This document shows, piece after piece, positions 1 to 8,557 of a stretch of 64,000 nt of DNA. Position 1 is the stretch's first letter. Every line of letters begins with the position of its first letter. Below the pieces are notes generated by a model that saw only the letters and a list, made by a program, of their open reading frames with translations, had not been told where the DNA came from and did no database searches. Origin of the DNA: Mycobacteroides abscessus ATCC 19977 (GTDB taxonomy: Bacteria > Actinomycetota > Actinomycetes > Mycobacteriales > Mycobacteriaceae); contig NC_010397.1 of assembly GCF_000069185.1 (NCBI RefSeq), forward strand, positions 2,108,001 to 2,172,000, written 5' to 3'. The position numbers and the translations under genes are program-made.

Positions 1-754
1 CCTGGCCATCGTGTCGCGGGTGTTCTTCCACGACGACGCAGGCGCGTCTTTCACCGCAGTCACTCAACTGGGTACCGAGGCTGCGGTGTTGCTCTACTTC
101 GCCAAGGACATCTGGCGCATCCTTCGAGCCTGGTTTGACGGACTTTTTGTGAAGGCGCACAGAAGCTTTGATTACTGGATGGGCTGGTATGTCATCGTCG
201 GCACCATGCCCATCGGCATCCTGGGCCTGGCGTTCAAGGATCAGATCCGTTCCGGTGCAAGGAATTTATGGCTCATCTCGGCTTCGCTCATCATTTTCGC
301 GCTGGTGATCGCCGCCGCTGAGTATTACGGCCGCCAGGTGCGCCACACCGAACAGCTCACCATGAAGGATGCCGTGATCGTCGGTAGCGCACAGGCTTTG
401 GCCCTGATACCGGGGGTCTCCCGATCGGGCGCCACCATCAGCGCGGGGCTCTTTCTCGGGCTGGACCGGCCCGCCTCAGCCCGATTTGGATTTCTGCTGG
501 CGATCCCGGCCGTGCTGGCCTCTGGGCTGTTCTCGCTGCCCGACGCGTTCCATCCGGTGACCGAGGGCATGAGCGCGACGGGCCCGCAGCTGTTGGTGGC
601 CACCCTGATCGCGTTTGTGATTGGCTACGCCGCCGTCGCGTGGTTGCTGCGATTTATCAGTAACCACAGCATGTATTGGTTCGTGGGCTACCGCGTGATC
701 CTGGGCCTCGCGGTGATGGGCCTGTTGGCCGCGGGAGTGGTGAGCGCATCATGA
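1..754 (+). CDS. uppP: Undecaprenyl-diphosphatase UppP (3' part, cut by window edge)
   Basis: Integral membrane phosphatase that recycles undecaprenyl diphosphate to the monophosphate carrier used for peptidoglycan and arabinogalactan precursors. The reading frame is open from base 2, so about 25 N-terminal residues lie outside the window and 250 residues are visible. The family active-site block [10 protein letters not shown] is intact and several hydrophobic helices follow it. The stop overlaps the next start as ATGA (751-754), indicating translational coupling. In M. tuberculosis the same order is uppP, then a phosphoglycerate-mutase-like gene, a DUF3090 gene and an SCO1664-type gene. Identification is firm; only the 5' end is missing. 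Confidence 0.95.
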   Translation, partial: LAIVSRVFFHDDAGASFTAVTQLGTEAAVLLYFAKDIWRILRAWFDGLFVKAHRSFDYWMGWYVIVGTMPIGILGLAFKDQIRSGARNLWLISASLIIFALVIAAAEYYGRQVRHTEQLTMKDAVIVGSAQALALIPGVSRSGATISAGLFLGLDRPASARFGFLLAIPAVLASGLFSLPDAFHPVTEGMSATGPQLLVATLIAFVIGYAAVAWLLRFISNHSMYWFVGYRVILGLAVMGLLAAGVVSAS

Positions 755-1443
755 CGGTCATCCTGTTACGCCACGGACGGTCCACGTCGAATGTCGCGCA
801 CACCCTTGCCGGGCGCAGCCCAGGGGTCGAGCTGGACGAGAAGGGGCAGTCCCAGGCCCGCGGCGTGGTGGATCGTCTGAGTGCGGTTGCCGTGCAGGCC
901 GTCGTCACCTCGCCGCTGCTGCGCTGCGAACAGACGGTGGCTCCATTGGCTGCCGCGCTCGAGCTGATACCGATCGTCGAGGATCGGCTCGCCGAGGTCG
1001 ACTATGGACAGTGGACGGGCCGCGAGATCGCCGAACTGCTGGCCGAACCCCTGTGGAAGATAGTCCAGCAGCAGCCCAGCGCCGCGCGATTCCCCGATGG
1101 TGAGGGTCTGGCGCAGGTCCAGGCACGCGCGGTGGCCGCGGTGCGCGAGCACGACCGGCGACTGTCCGAGGAGCACGGCGGCGACTGCATCTGGGTGGCT
1201 TGCACTCACGGAGATGTCATCAAGTCGGTGTTGGCCGACGCCCTGGGCACTCACTTGGACGCCTTCCAGCGCATCGTGGCCGACCCGGCCTCGATGAGCG
1301 TGGTGCGGTATACCGAGCTACGGCCCTTCGTCCTGCACATGAACCACACCGGTCCGGATCTGTCGAGCGCGCTGAGCGCCCGGCCGCCCGAGAAGTCCGC
1401 CGGGGATGCATCCGACGCGACAGTCGGCGGCACCACCGACTAG
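751..1443 (+). CDS. Histidine phosphatase (phosphoglycerate mutase-like) family protein
   Basis: A 230-aa cytosolic phosphatase of the histidine phosphatase superfamily, corresponding by sequence and position to Rv2135c. The N-terminal [10 protein letters not shown] places the phospho-accepting His at residue 8. Other family residues are the Arg in SPLLRCEQT, the Glu in EVDYGQWTG and the second His in CTHGDV. A roughly 45-residue low-complexity tail rich in Ser, Ala and Asp follows the catalytic core. The ATG overlaps the uppP stop by 4 bases, so the two are probably co-translated. The natural substrate cannot be read from the sequence; phosphatase is safer than mutase because no mutase-specific insert is evident. 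Confidence 0.9.
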   Translation: MTVILLRHGRSTSNVAHTLAGRSPGVELDEKGQSQARGVVDRLSAVAVQAVVTSPLLRCEQTVAPLAAALELIPIVEDRLAEVDYGQWTGREIAELLAEPLWKIVQQQPSAARFPDGEGLAQVQARAVAAVREHDRRLSEEHGGDCIWVACTHGDVIKSVLADALGTHLDAFQRIVADPASMSVVRYTELRPFVLHMNHTGPDLSSALSARPPEKSAGDASDATVGGTTD

Positions 1444-1462
1444 CGGTAGTTTTGGAGGCACC

Positions 1463-2050
1463 ATGCCGCGATCGATTCACGTATTCCGCAGCCCGGACCG
1501 TTTCGTCGCCGGGACAGTCGGGGAGCCGGGGAACCGTACCTTCTACCTGCAGGCTGTCCACGAAACCCGGATCGTCACTGTGATGCTGGAAAAGCAGCAG
1601 GTGTCGGTGCTCGCCGAACGCATCGGAACACTGCTGTCTGAGGTCCATCGTCGATTCGGAACGCCAATTCCGCCCGAGCCGGACGTGGTCGACGATCTCA
1701 ATCCGTTGGTGATGCCCGTAGATGCGGAGTTTCGTGTCGGCACGATGGGCCTGGGCTGGGATGCCGAGGCCAATTCGGTGGTTGTCGAACTCCTCGCGGT
1801 CAGCGAGCAGGAGTTCGACGCCTCGGTGGTGCTGGATGACTCCGAGGAGGGCCCGGACGCGGTTCGGGTCTTTCTGTCTCTGGAGGCGGCGCGACAGTTC
1901 GCAACCCGCTCCACCAGGGTTGTATCGGCGGGCCGTCCTCCCTGTCCGCTATGCGAGGAACCGCTGGACCCGGCCGGGCACATCTGTGTCCGCACCAACG
2001 GCTATCGCCGCGGGATGGTGCCCGGGACAACAGATGACCCAGATTCCTAA
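1463..2050 (+). CDS. DUF3090 family protein
   Basis: A 195-aa protein of the actinobacterial DUF3090 family (Rv2134c-like). The start ATG has a good GGAGG ribosome site at 1454-1458. Family features visible are the N-terminal PRSIHVFRSPDRFVAGTVG block and a C-terminal cysteine cluster, CPLC followed by GHIC, that could bind zinc. No function is established for the family. It is always near the SCO1664-type kinase-like gene that follows here and overlaps its 3' end by 17 bases, so the two products probably act together. Confidence 0.9.
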   Translation: MPRSIHVFRSPDRFVAGTVGEPGNRTFYLQAVHETRIVTVMLEKQQVSVLAERIGTLLSEVHRRFGTPIPPEPDVVDDLNPLVMPVDAEFRVGTMGLGWDAEANSVVVELLAVSEQEFDASVVLDDSEEGPDAVRVFLSLEAARQFATRSTRVVSAGRPPCPLCEEPLDPAGHICVRTNGYRRGMVPGTTDDPDS

Positions 2051-2852
2051 CGGGAGTGCCGACACCGACCGTGCCGCGATCCGTGACAGTGAGCTCACCG
2101 TCATCGGTCGCATCCGGTCCGCGAGCAATGCCACGTTTCTCTGCGAGGTCCAGAACACATCGGGTGAGGGTGTGCACTGTGTCTATAAACCGGTCAGGGG
2201 AGAACAGCCGCTATGGGATTTCCCGGACGGCACCCTGGCCGGCCGCGAGGTAGCGACCTACCTGATATCGGCCGAGCTGGGTTGGAACGTGGTGCCCTAC
2301 ACGGTATTTCGTGACGGCCCGGCCGGGGTCGGCATGGTGCAGCAGTGGATTCATGAGCCGGAACTGGCCGAGGGCGCCCTGGATCTGGTCGATATCTGCC
2401 TGCCTGAAGCGATCCCCTCCGGCTACCTGCCCATTCTGCGGGCGCTGGACGCCGACGGCGCGGAGATTGTGTTGGTGCACGCCGATGACTCCCTGCTGCG
2501 CCGCATGGCGGTATTCGACACCCTGGTCAACAACGCCGATCGCAAGGGCGGCCATATCCTGCGGGGCGCCGACGGCGGCGTCTATGGAGTCGATCACGGG
2601 ATCTGCCTGCATGCGCAGGACAAGCTGCGGACCGTCCTGTGGGGATGGGCGGGCAAGCCCGTCGAGCCCGAGTTGCTTGCCGATGTCGTTCGCCTCGAGG
2701 AGGTATTACGCGGCGAATTCGGCACTGTTCTGGAGGCCCACGTAACCACCGAAGAAGTGGCGGCATTGCGCCAGCGCGCTGCGATGATGCTGGACGAGCC
2801 GGTGATGCCGACGCCCGATCGCAACAGGCCCATACCGTGGCCCGCCTTTTGA
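2034..2852 (+). CDS. SCO1664 family protein (PI3/4-kinase-like fold)
   Basis: A 272-aa protein of the SCO1664 family (Rv2133c-like). The start ATG lies inside the 3' end of the DUF3090 gene; a longer in-frame extension to 1722 runs through that gene and was rejected. Kinase-like landmarks are the lysine in VYKPVRGEQP, the catalytic-loop-like block FDTLVNNADRKGGHIL and the VDHG metal-binding motif, which resemble HipA/PI3K-type phosphotransferases. Substrate and activity are unknown. Coupling to DUF3090 suggests a conserved two-gene module. Confidence 0.88.
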   Translation: MTQIPNGSADTDRAAIRDSELTVIGRIRSASNATFLCEVQNTSGEGVHCVYKPVRGEQPLWDFPDGTLAGREVATYLISAELGWNVVPYTVFRDGPAGVGMVQQWIHEPELAEGALDLVDICLPEAIPSGYLPILRALDADGAEIVLVHADDSLLRRMAVFDTLVNNADRKGGHILRGADGGVYGVDHGICLHAQDKLRTVLWGWAGKPVEPELLADVVRLEEVLRGEFGTVLEAHVTTEEVAALRQRAAMMLDEPVMPTPDRNRPIPWPAF

Positions 2853-2915
2853 TTGCCGATCGTCTAGCCTGGTCGGCAACGCGTCCGTGGGAAACGGGGC
2901 AGAGGGGGTGCGAAC

Positions 2916-3842
2916 ATGACGGGGCCGAATGACCCGTACCAGTACGGCGGAACCGGACAGTGGGGTGCACCGGAGGGGCAATGGCAGGGTGCACCGCCGG
3001 CGCAAGGCCAGTACGGATACGCACAGGAGTACTTCGGGCAGGCGCCCGCGGACTACCCAGACGATTCGATAGGCCGGCTGTATGACGGAGTGCCGCAGGG
3101 CTATGCGGTCCCGCCCATGTATCCGGGGCTCCCGGGCCAGGACCCGTTCGGGCCGCAGAAGAAATCCAAGCCATGGCTTCTGATCGCTTCCGTCGCGGGT
3201 GCGGTCGTTGTCGTCCTCGCGTTGGTGTTGGTGCTGATTCTCAACCGGGATAGCGATCCGCGACAGGCAGCCAGCTCGCCGACCACCACCACAGTGTCGT
3301 ATGCGAACCCCGAGCTGCCGACGGCAGGCGGCGCACCGACCTACCACCCGCCCACTGCCCAGCCACCCACCGCGCAGATACCGCCACCGGCGCCACCGCA
3401 GATGCCGGTGCCGCCGCCCGCGCCGACGGGCCCGCCCAGGGCGCCCGGACAGGTCGCGTCCGTCGGTGACTGCATTGCTTTGGCGGCTCCCTCGGACTAC
3501 AAGACGGTGGCGTGTACCGACCCCACGGCGGCCTGGCGCGTGATTGAGGTGGTTCCGGGCGGCAAGTGCCGACAGACGTACACGGGATTCACCGCCGGTG
3601 ATTTTTCGTACTGCATTGCTCCGCAGCTACGTGTGGGCTCCTGCTATCAGACGGCCGTGGTGATGGGTAGCACGGTCTTTGTGGCCGCCGACTCGTGTCA
3701 GGCGCCCAAGGCGTTCGTCGTGTTGTTCGTCATTCCGGGGACGAAGGAGGCATCGCAGTGCAAGGGAAAGCCCGGCGTTGTGCACTCCTTCGCGTTCCCC
3801 GATCCGCCGATGGCGATTTGCACCGGCGAATTCGCGCCGTGA
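2916..3842 (+). CDS. Membrane-anchored proline-rich protein with eight-cysteine exported domain
   Basis: A 308-aa protein with three parts. Residues 1-85 form a Gly/Gln/Tyr/Pro-rich cytoplasmic segment. Residues 86-109 form one strongly hydrophobic helix (PWLLIASVAGAVVVV region). Residues 110-308 are an extracytoplasmic part with a Pro/Thr-rich stalk (about 135-175), then a compact domain starting VASVGDCIALA. That domain has eight cysteines, enough for four disulfides. The layout resembles the LppU/SCO3897-type proteins of actinobacteria, but I cannot assign it firmly. AGGGGG precedes the ATG. It follows the SCO1664 gene by 63 bases. Function unknown; a cell-envelope role is inferred from topology only. 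Confidence 0.8.
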   Translation: MTGPNDPYQYGGTGQWGAPEGQWQGAPPAQGQYGYAQEYFGQAPADYPDDSIGRLYDGVPQGYAVPPMYPGLPGQDPFGPQKKSKPWLLIASVAGAVVVVLALVLVLILNRDSDPRQAASSPTTTTVSYANPELPTAGGAPTYHPPTAQPPTAQIPPPAPPQMPVPPPAPTGPPRAPGQVASVGDCIALAAPSDYKTVACTDPTAAWRVIEVVPGGKCRQTYTGFTAGDFSYCIAPQLRVGSCYQTAVVMGSTVFVAADSCQAPKAFVVLFVIPGTKEASQCKGKPGVVHSFAFPDPPMAICTGEFAP

Positions 3843-3934
3843 TCTTGAAAACTGGGATCAGTCGACTATCGGGAAATGGCTTCCCGCCAGCGCGAATGGA
3901 CTCATAAGATCGTCTCCTTGCCAGAGGGGAAATT

Positions 3935-4258
3935 ATGATCACAAACTTCCGCCGGTTCTCGGCTGCCGGAATTCTTGCCGCTTCGGCCGTCGCCCTGGCG
4001 GCGCCAGCGCACGCCGACGGAGAGGTCGAATTCCTGCAGATGTTGAATGACACCACCCCGGGCATCGCGATCTTCGGCGGTGCCTCTGCTCGATACCTTG
4101 CCAGCGGCTACCGGGCGTGTGACGCGCTGAGGTCGGGCGCGTCGAAAGACGATGCGATTGCCGCCGCCACGGTCTTTCCCGGTATTCAGCCTCGCTGGGA
4201 AGTGTCCTCAATCGTGGATATCGCCCCAAAGACTCTGTGCACCGACGTCAAGCACTGA
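3935..4258 (+). CDS. Small exported DUF732-type protein
   Basis: A 107-aa secreted protein. It has a clear Sec signal peptide (residues 1-27) with an Ala-rich core and cleavage after AHA, followed by an 80-residue mature part with two cysteines (YRACDAL and TLCTDV) likely to form one disulfide. Spacing and hydrophobic pattern fit the DUF732 family, which is abundant in mycobacteria. Purine-rich AGAGGGGAAA precedes the ATG. The stop lies 3 bases from the convergent LLM gene stop. Function is unknown. Confidence 0.85.
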   Translation: MITNFRRFSAAGILAASAVALAAPAHADGEVEFLQMLNDTTPGIAIFGGASARYLASGYRACDALRSGASKDDAIAAATVFPGIQPRWEVSSIVDIAPKTLCTDVKH

Positions 4259-4261
4259 TCG

Positions 4262-5107
4262 CTAACGTGGCGGCCCGATCTCGACGCGGGCACGTAGTGC
4301 GGCCAGGGGATCGTCGTGCTCGGTGTGCCAGTCCGAGTCCAGATACCAGGTGTAGCCGCCGTCGTGCAGGGTCGCGATCTTCTCCCGAGTGGCATCGAGG
4401 TTGCTCCAATCGGTAGTCGCTTCGTACACCACGTCGTAGCCGTCCCCGTATCCCAGTTCACTTCGCAGTGAATGAATTTCACGGGCGGCATCCGCCCATC
4501 GATCCAGCGGTGGATTGAAGTCGAACCGTCCGTCGGCGGTGGTGATGTTCGGCAGCAGCCCATCGCAGCGGGCCGCGCGGGACATGGACTTCGCCGATCC
4601 GAGCAGACCCACGCACCAGGTGGTGATGCGTGGCGCTTGGACCGGTGGATCGGGTACCAAATGCGCAGTCGGCGTTACCTGATAGTGCTTGCCCTCATAA
4701 CTGAAGGGTTGCCCCTCCCAGAGGCCGAACAGGACGTCTAGGCCCTCATCGAGCAGCTCGGCGCGGGTCCTGCGGCCCTGATCGCGTTCGAAGGCCAGCC
4801 AATTGTCGTGCAGCGCACCCATGCCCACGGAGAGGATGACGCGGCCACCGGAGAGCCGGTCCAGCGTTGCGGTGGTGGACGCCAGATCCCATGGTTTGCG
4901 GCGTGACAGGGGAGTCAGCATGGTGCCGAGCTTGATCCGGCTGGTGCGCATGGCGGCGGCGGTCAATGCCACCCAAGCGTCGACACCCCAGACGGGTTCC
5001 CAACCGAAGATCGCATCCCATCCCGCCTCTTCGGCCAGTGTTGCCAGCTGGGCGACGTCGGCGGCATCTCCTGTCGTCAGCACAATTCCGTATCGCATGG
5101 GAGCCAT
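4262..5107 (-). CDS. LLM-class F420/flavin-dependent oxidoreductase
   Basis: A 281-aa luciferase-like (TIM-barrel) monooxygenase/reductase. Family landmarks are the [14 protein letters not shown] block near the N-terminus, the central [18 protein letters not shown] segment and [16 protein letters not shown]. In mycobacteria such proteins often use coenzyme F420, but the sequence alone does not decide between F420 and FMN. Start choice: ATG 5107 (MAPMRYGIV); ATG 5098 (MRYGIV) is equally possible and neither has a strong ribosome site. It is divergent from cysQ with only 55 bases between the starts, so the two probably share a promoter region. Substrate unknown. Confidence 0.88.
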   Translation of the reverse strand: MAPMRYGIVLTTGDAADVAQLATLAEEAGWDAIFGWEPVWGVDAWVALTAAAMRTSRIKLGTMLTPLSRRKPWDLASTTATLDRLSGGRVILSVGMGALHDNWLAFERDQGRRTRAELLDEGLDVLFGLWEGQPFSYEGKHYQVTPTAHLVPDPPVQAPRITTWCVGLLGSAKSMSRAARCDGLLPNITTADGRFDFNPPLDRWADAAREIHSLRSELGYGDGYDVVYEATTDWSNLDATREKIATLHDGGYTWYLDSDWHTEHDDPLAALRARVEIGPPR

Positions 5108-5162
5108 GCGCGTGAGTATGCCGACGGGGTGCGACAAATTCCGATCGGGTAATACTGACCGG

Positions 5163-5927
5163 GTGACTGTTTCCGATGCCGCGCTCGCCGCGGAGCTCGC
5201 CCACGAGGCCGGACAACTGCTGCTGCAGGTGCGTACCGAGCTTGGGTTCGACGACCCCAAGGGCCTCGGTGCGGCAGGCGACAAGCGTTCCAACACGCTG
5301 CTGCTGGAGCGGCTGGCGGCAGAGCGCCCCGCCGATGCGGTGCTCTCTGAGGAAGCCGTGGACGACAAGGCGCGTCTGGGTGCACAACGGGTGTGGATCA
5401 TCGATCCGCTCGATGGCACGCGCGAGTTCGGCATGGAAGGCCGCAACGACTGGGCGGTGCATGTCGCCTTGTGGCAAGCCGACGGAGACGGCGGTTCGAT
5501 CACCGACGCCGCGGTGGCGCTGCCCGGACTGGACACCGTGTTTCGTACCGACGAGACCAGGGTGACGGCTGCGGCGCGCGCTGAGGCGGATCCGATCCGG
5601 ATCGTGGCCAGCGCTAGCCGGGCGCCCAAATTCCTCACCGATATGGCCGAGCGGCTCAACATCGAGCTGATTCCGATGGGTTCGGCGGGGGCCAAGGCCA
5701 TGGCGGTCGTGCGTGGTGAGGCCGACGCGTACCTGCATGGCGGTGGGCAATGGGAATGGGATTCGGCGGCTCCCGCGGGAGTGGTGCTGGCGGCGGGGCT
5801 GCACGCCTCCCGGCTCGATGGATCTCCGCTTCGGTACAACGAGCCGCATCCGTACCTGCCCGACCTGATCATGTGCCGGCCGGATTTGGCGCCGGTGCTG
5901 CTGGACGCGGTCGCCGGGCGCGCCTAA
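5163..5927 (+). CDS. cysQ: 3'-phosphoadenosine 5'-phosphate phosphatase CysQ
   Basis: A 254-aa Mg-dependent phosphatase of the inositol monophosphatase superfamily that removes 3'-phosphoadenosine phosphate, a by-product of sulfate activation. Metal-binding motifs are SEEAVDD (from residue 62), DPLDGTREF (Asp81, Asp84) and [10 protein letters not shown] near the C-terminus. The start is GTG 5163; the longer frame upstream runs through the divergent LLM gene and was rejected. It sits 20 bases before mshC, the same pairing as Rv2131c/Rv2130c in M. tuberculosis, so sulfur assimilation and mycothiol synthesis genes are linked. The related mycobacterial enzyme also hydrolyses inositol and fructose bisphosphates. 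Confidence 0.93.
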   Translation: MTVSDAALAAELAHEAGQLLLQVRTELGFDDPKGLGAAGDKRSNTLLLERLAAERPADAVLSEEAVDDKARLGAQRVWIIDPLDGTREFGMEGRNDWAVHVALWQADGDGGSITDAAVALPGLDTVFRTDETRVTAAARAEADPIRIVASASRAPKFLTDMAERLNIELIPMGSAGAKAMAVVRGEADAYLHGGGQWEWDSAAPAGVVLAAGLHASRLDGSPLRYNEPHPYLPDLIMCRPDLAPVLLDAVAGRA

Positions 5928-5947
5928 CGACCCCATAAGGTGTGGGT

Positions 5948-7186
5948 ATGCAGTCGTGGGCGTCGGCGCCGGTTCCTGAACTCGACGGTGGTGGGCCGCA
6001 GCTGCGGCTGTATGACACCGCCGACCGTCAGGTACGTCCGGTCACCACCGGGCCGACCGCGACCATGTACGTGTGTGGCATCACCCCGTATGACGCTACT
6101 CATCTGGGCCATGCCGCAACATATCTCACGTTCGACCTGATCTATCGGCAGTGGCTGGACGCGGGCCTGGACGTGCATTATGTGCAGAACGTCACCGATA
6201 TCGATGACCCGCTCTTCGAGCGGGCCGATCGTGACGGCATCGACTGGCGCGAGCTGGGGGACCGGGAAACAGAGCTGTTTCGTGGCGACATGACCGCGCT
6301 GCGGGTGCTACCGCCGCGGGAATATGTGCGTGCCACCGAGTCGATCGCCTGCATCATCGAGCTCGTCGAGAAGATGCTCGCGTCCGGGGCCGCGTACGTG
6401 GTGGACGACCCCGAGTATCCGGACGTGTACTTCCGCGTCGATGCCACCGAACAGTTCGGCTATGAGTCGGGGTACGACATCGAGACCATGTCGCGGCTTT
6501 TTGCCGAACGCGGGGGTGATCCAGGCCGTCCCGGCAAGGCCAACGAGCTCGACGCGCTGCTGTGGCGGGCCGCCAGGCCCGGGGAACCGAGCTGGGAGGC
6601 CTCGTTCGGGCCCGGCCGGCCCGGGTGGCATGTCGAATGCTCCGCGATTGTGCTGCGTGAGTTGGGCGCCGGTATCGACATCCAGGGGGGCGGCAGCGAC
6701 CTGATCTTCCCGCACCACGAATACAGCGCCGCGCACGCCGAAGCTGTTACCGCGCAACGCCGTTTCGCGCGACACTACGTACACGCGGGGATGATCGGGT
6801 GGGATGGCCACAAGATGTCCAAGAGCCGGGGCAATCTGGTGAAGGTATCCGGGCTGACGGCGCAGGGGGTGGACCCCGCCGCGGTAAGGCTCGGGCTGCT
6901 GGCTGGTCACTACCGGGCCGATCGGTCCTGGAGTGATGCGGTGTTGGCTGACGCGCAGGGCAGGCTGGCCCGTTGGCGGCACGCGGTGGCACTGTCCGCC
7001 GCGCCGAGTGCCCGCGACGTGGTGGCCAGAGTCCGCCGCTACCTGGCCGATGACCTTGATACGCCTAATGCGCTTGCTGCCCTGGATAACTGGGTGACCG
7101 ATGCACTGGCATACGGCGGTCACGATGCTGCGGCCGGCGCGCAGGTGCGCGATGCGGTGGATGCCCTGCTGGGAGTGCAGTTGTAG
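5948..7186 (+). CDS. mshC: Cysteine--1-D-myo-inosityl 2-amino-2-deoxy-alpha-D-glucopyranoside ligase MshC
   Basis: A 412-aa class I aminoacyl-tRNA-synthetase-like ligase that joins cysteine to GlcN-Ins with ATP, the third enzymatic step of mycothiol synthesis. The HIGH-type motif is HLGH at residues 52-55, KMSKS is complete in [10 protein letters not shown], and zinc/cysteine-recognition residues include Cys43 in [10 protein letters not shown] and the Cys in WHVECSAI. Start chosen at ATG 5948 (MQSW...), which matches my memory of the M. tuberculosis protein; GTG 5942 would add two residues. Mycothiol is restricted to actinobacteria, which supports the taxonomic placement. Confidence 0.97.
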
Positions 7187-7195
7187 CGTCGTCGC

Positions 7196-8077
7196 ATGGG
7201 TTCAACGGCGAACGGTGTTGCGGGCAAGACGGTCATGATCACCGGCGGTGCCGGCGGAATCGGTGTCGAGGTGGCGCACCGGCTGTATGCCAAGGGCGCC
7301 AACGTGGTGCTCACCGACCTGGACGAGGCCAAACTTGCCGCGATAGCGGACGAGCTGGGCGGTGATCGTGTACTGGTGGCGGTCGCCGATGTGTGCGACC
7401 TGACGGCCATGGAGAAAGTTGCCGCGCAGGCTGTCCAGCGGTTCGGCGGAATCGACGTGGTAGTCGCGAACGCCGGTCTGCTGACTTTCGGTTCGGTACT
7501 GCAGATCGATCCGGCCACCTTCAAGAAGCTGATCGACGTGAACGTGCTGGGTGTATTTCACACGGTGCGCGCCGCACTGCCGTCGGTGATCGAACGACGG
7601 GGGTACGTGCTCGTCGTGTCCTCGCTAGCCGCCTACGCCGCCTCGCCCGCGGTCACCGCGTATAACGCCTCCAAGGCGGCCGTGGAACATTTCGCCAATG
7701 CTTTGCGGCTGGAGGTCGCACATCGCGGTGTCGATGTCGGTTCGGCCCACATGTCCTGGATAGACACCTCGATGGTGAATGACCAGAAGTCGAATCTTTC
7801 GGCGTTCTCCGAGATGTTGACGCGACTGCCACCGCCGCTGCGCACAGTGACGTCCGTGCAAGCCTGCGGTAGGGCCTTTGTGAAAGGGATCGAACGGCGC
7901 AGCCGACGCATCAACTGTCCGGGCTGGGTCGGTATCACGCGGTGGCTCAAGCCTGTGCTCTCGACCCGACTGGGCGAAATCCCGGTGCGGGGCATGATTC
8001 CTGAGATTCTGCCGCGTATTGACGCGGAGGTGGCCGAGTTGCAACGGGCTGCCCGCGACGCCATCGAGCGGCCGTAG
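7196..8077 (+). CDS. Short-chain dehydrogenase/reductase (SDR)
   Basis: A 293-aa classical SDR. The NAD(P) fold begins with TGGAGGIG at residues 16-23, NAG is at 92-94, and the catalytic set is Ser142/143, Tyr156 and Lys160 (YNASK). The C-terminal about 100 residues, ending in a basic and Ala/Glu-rich helix, exceed the core fold and may pack on membranes. It follows mshC by 9 bases and corresponds in position to Rv2129c, so it is probably transcribed with cysQ and mshC. Substrate unknown; a lipid or steroid alcohol is typical for this subgroup but not shown here. Confidence 0.88.
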   Translation: MGSTANGVAGKTVMITGGAGGIGVEVAHRLYAKGANVVLTDLDEAKLAAIADELGGDRVLVAVADVCDLTAMEKVAAQAVQRFGGIDVVVANAGLLTFGSVLQIDPATFKKLIDVNVLGVFHTVRAALPSVIERRGYVLVVSSLAAYAASPAVTAYNASKAAVEHFANALRLEVAHRGVDVGSAHMSWIDTSMVNDQKSNLSAFSEMLTRLPPPLRTVTSVQACGRAFVKGIERRSRRINCPGWVGITRWLKPVLSTRLGEIPVRGMIPEILPRIDAEVAELQRAARDAIERP

Positions 8078-8148
8078 CGGCACTTTCTGCTGTGCGAGAC
8101 CTCATTGGATACCCGCTACGGGTATGGGGTTAGGTGTAGGGTGGCCTC

Positions 8149-8523
8149 ATGTCGCTCAGCGGTCTCAAGGACACGATCACCGTGACATCACAGTTTTTGT
8201 CTCATGGCCCGGCTGCCATGTGCTTCGCCGCCGTGGCCTTGGCGGTGGGGCTTGCCGCCGCCGTATTGGCTATTCCGGCCGCCGCGGGTCCCGCGCAGCC
8301 CGGGCCACAGGCTCCGGGTAACGCGCAGGACCTGATCGCCGCGCTCAAGAGCCGCGGAGATCAAGTCATCATCAACCGCAGCGGACCCGTCAAGCCTCTG
8401 TCGGAGTGCGTAGCCACCTCGGTGCGTGTCGGTCGGCACATCTACAAACAGGTTCCACAGCGTAAGGGGCCGGCCATCCGTTCGCTGGACTCACACGTCA
8501 TGTACGTCATGGTGCAGTGCTAG
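8149..8523 (+). CDS. Small exported or membrane-anchored hypothetical protein
   Basis: A 124-aa protein I do not recognise with confidence. Residues about 20-47 are a long Ala/Val hydrophobic stretch that could be an uncleaved signal anchor or an atypical signal peptide ending near PAAAGPAQ. The exported part contains LIAALKSRGDQVIINRSG and two cysteines, one in SECVATS and one as the last residue, spaced so that one disulfide is plausible. Similar small secreted proteins occur widely in mycobacteria. The stop is 34 bases from the convergent mbtD stop. No function can be given. Confidence 0.7.
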   Translation: MSLSGLKDTITVTSQFLSHGPAAMCFAAVALAVGLAAAVLAIPAAAGPAQPGPQAPGNAQDLIAALKSRGDQVIINRSGPVKPLSECVATSVRVGRHIYKQVPQRKGPAIRSLDSHVMYVMVQC

Positions 8524-8557
8524 GGGATTGCGATGCGCCGCAACGCTTGTCTCTGAG

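Noticed and set aside
4262..5872. A 536-residue version of the LLM protein
   Set aside because: The extra N-terminal part is the antisense frame of cysQ; the LLM fold starts at [10 protein letters not shown].
8101..8148. IdeR-like sequence GTTAGGTGTAGGGTGGC before the small exported protein
   Set aside because: Only the left half resembles the consensus, there is no inverted right half, and the gene has no link to iron.
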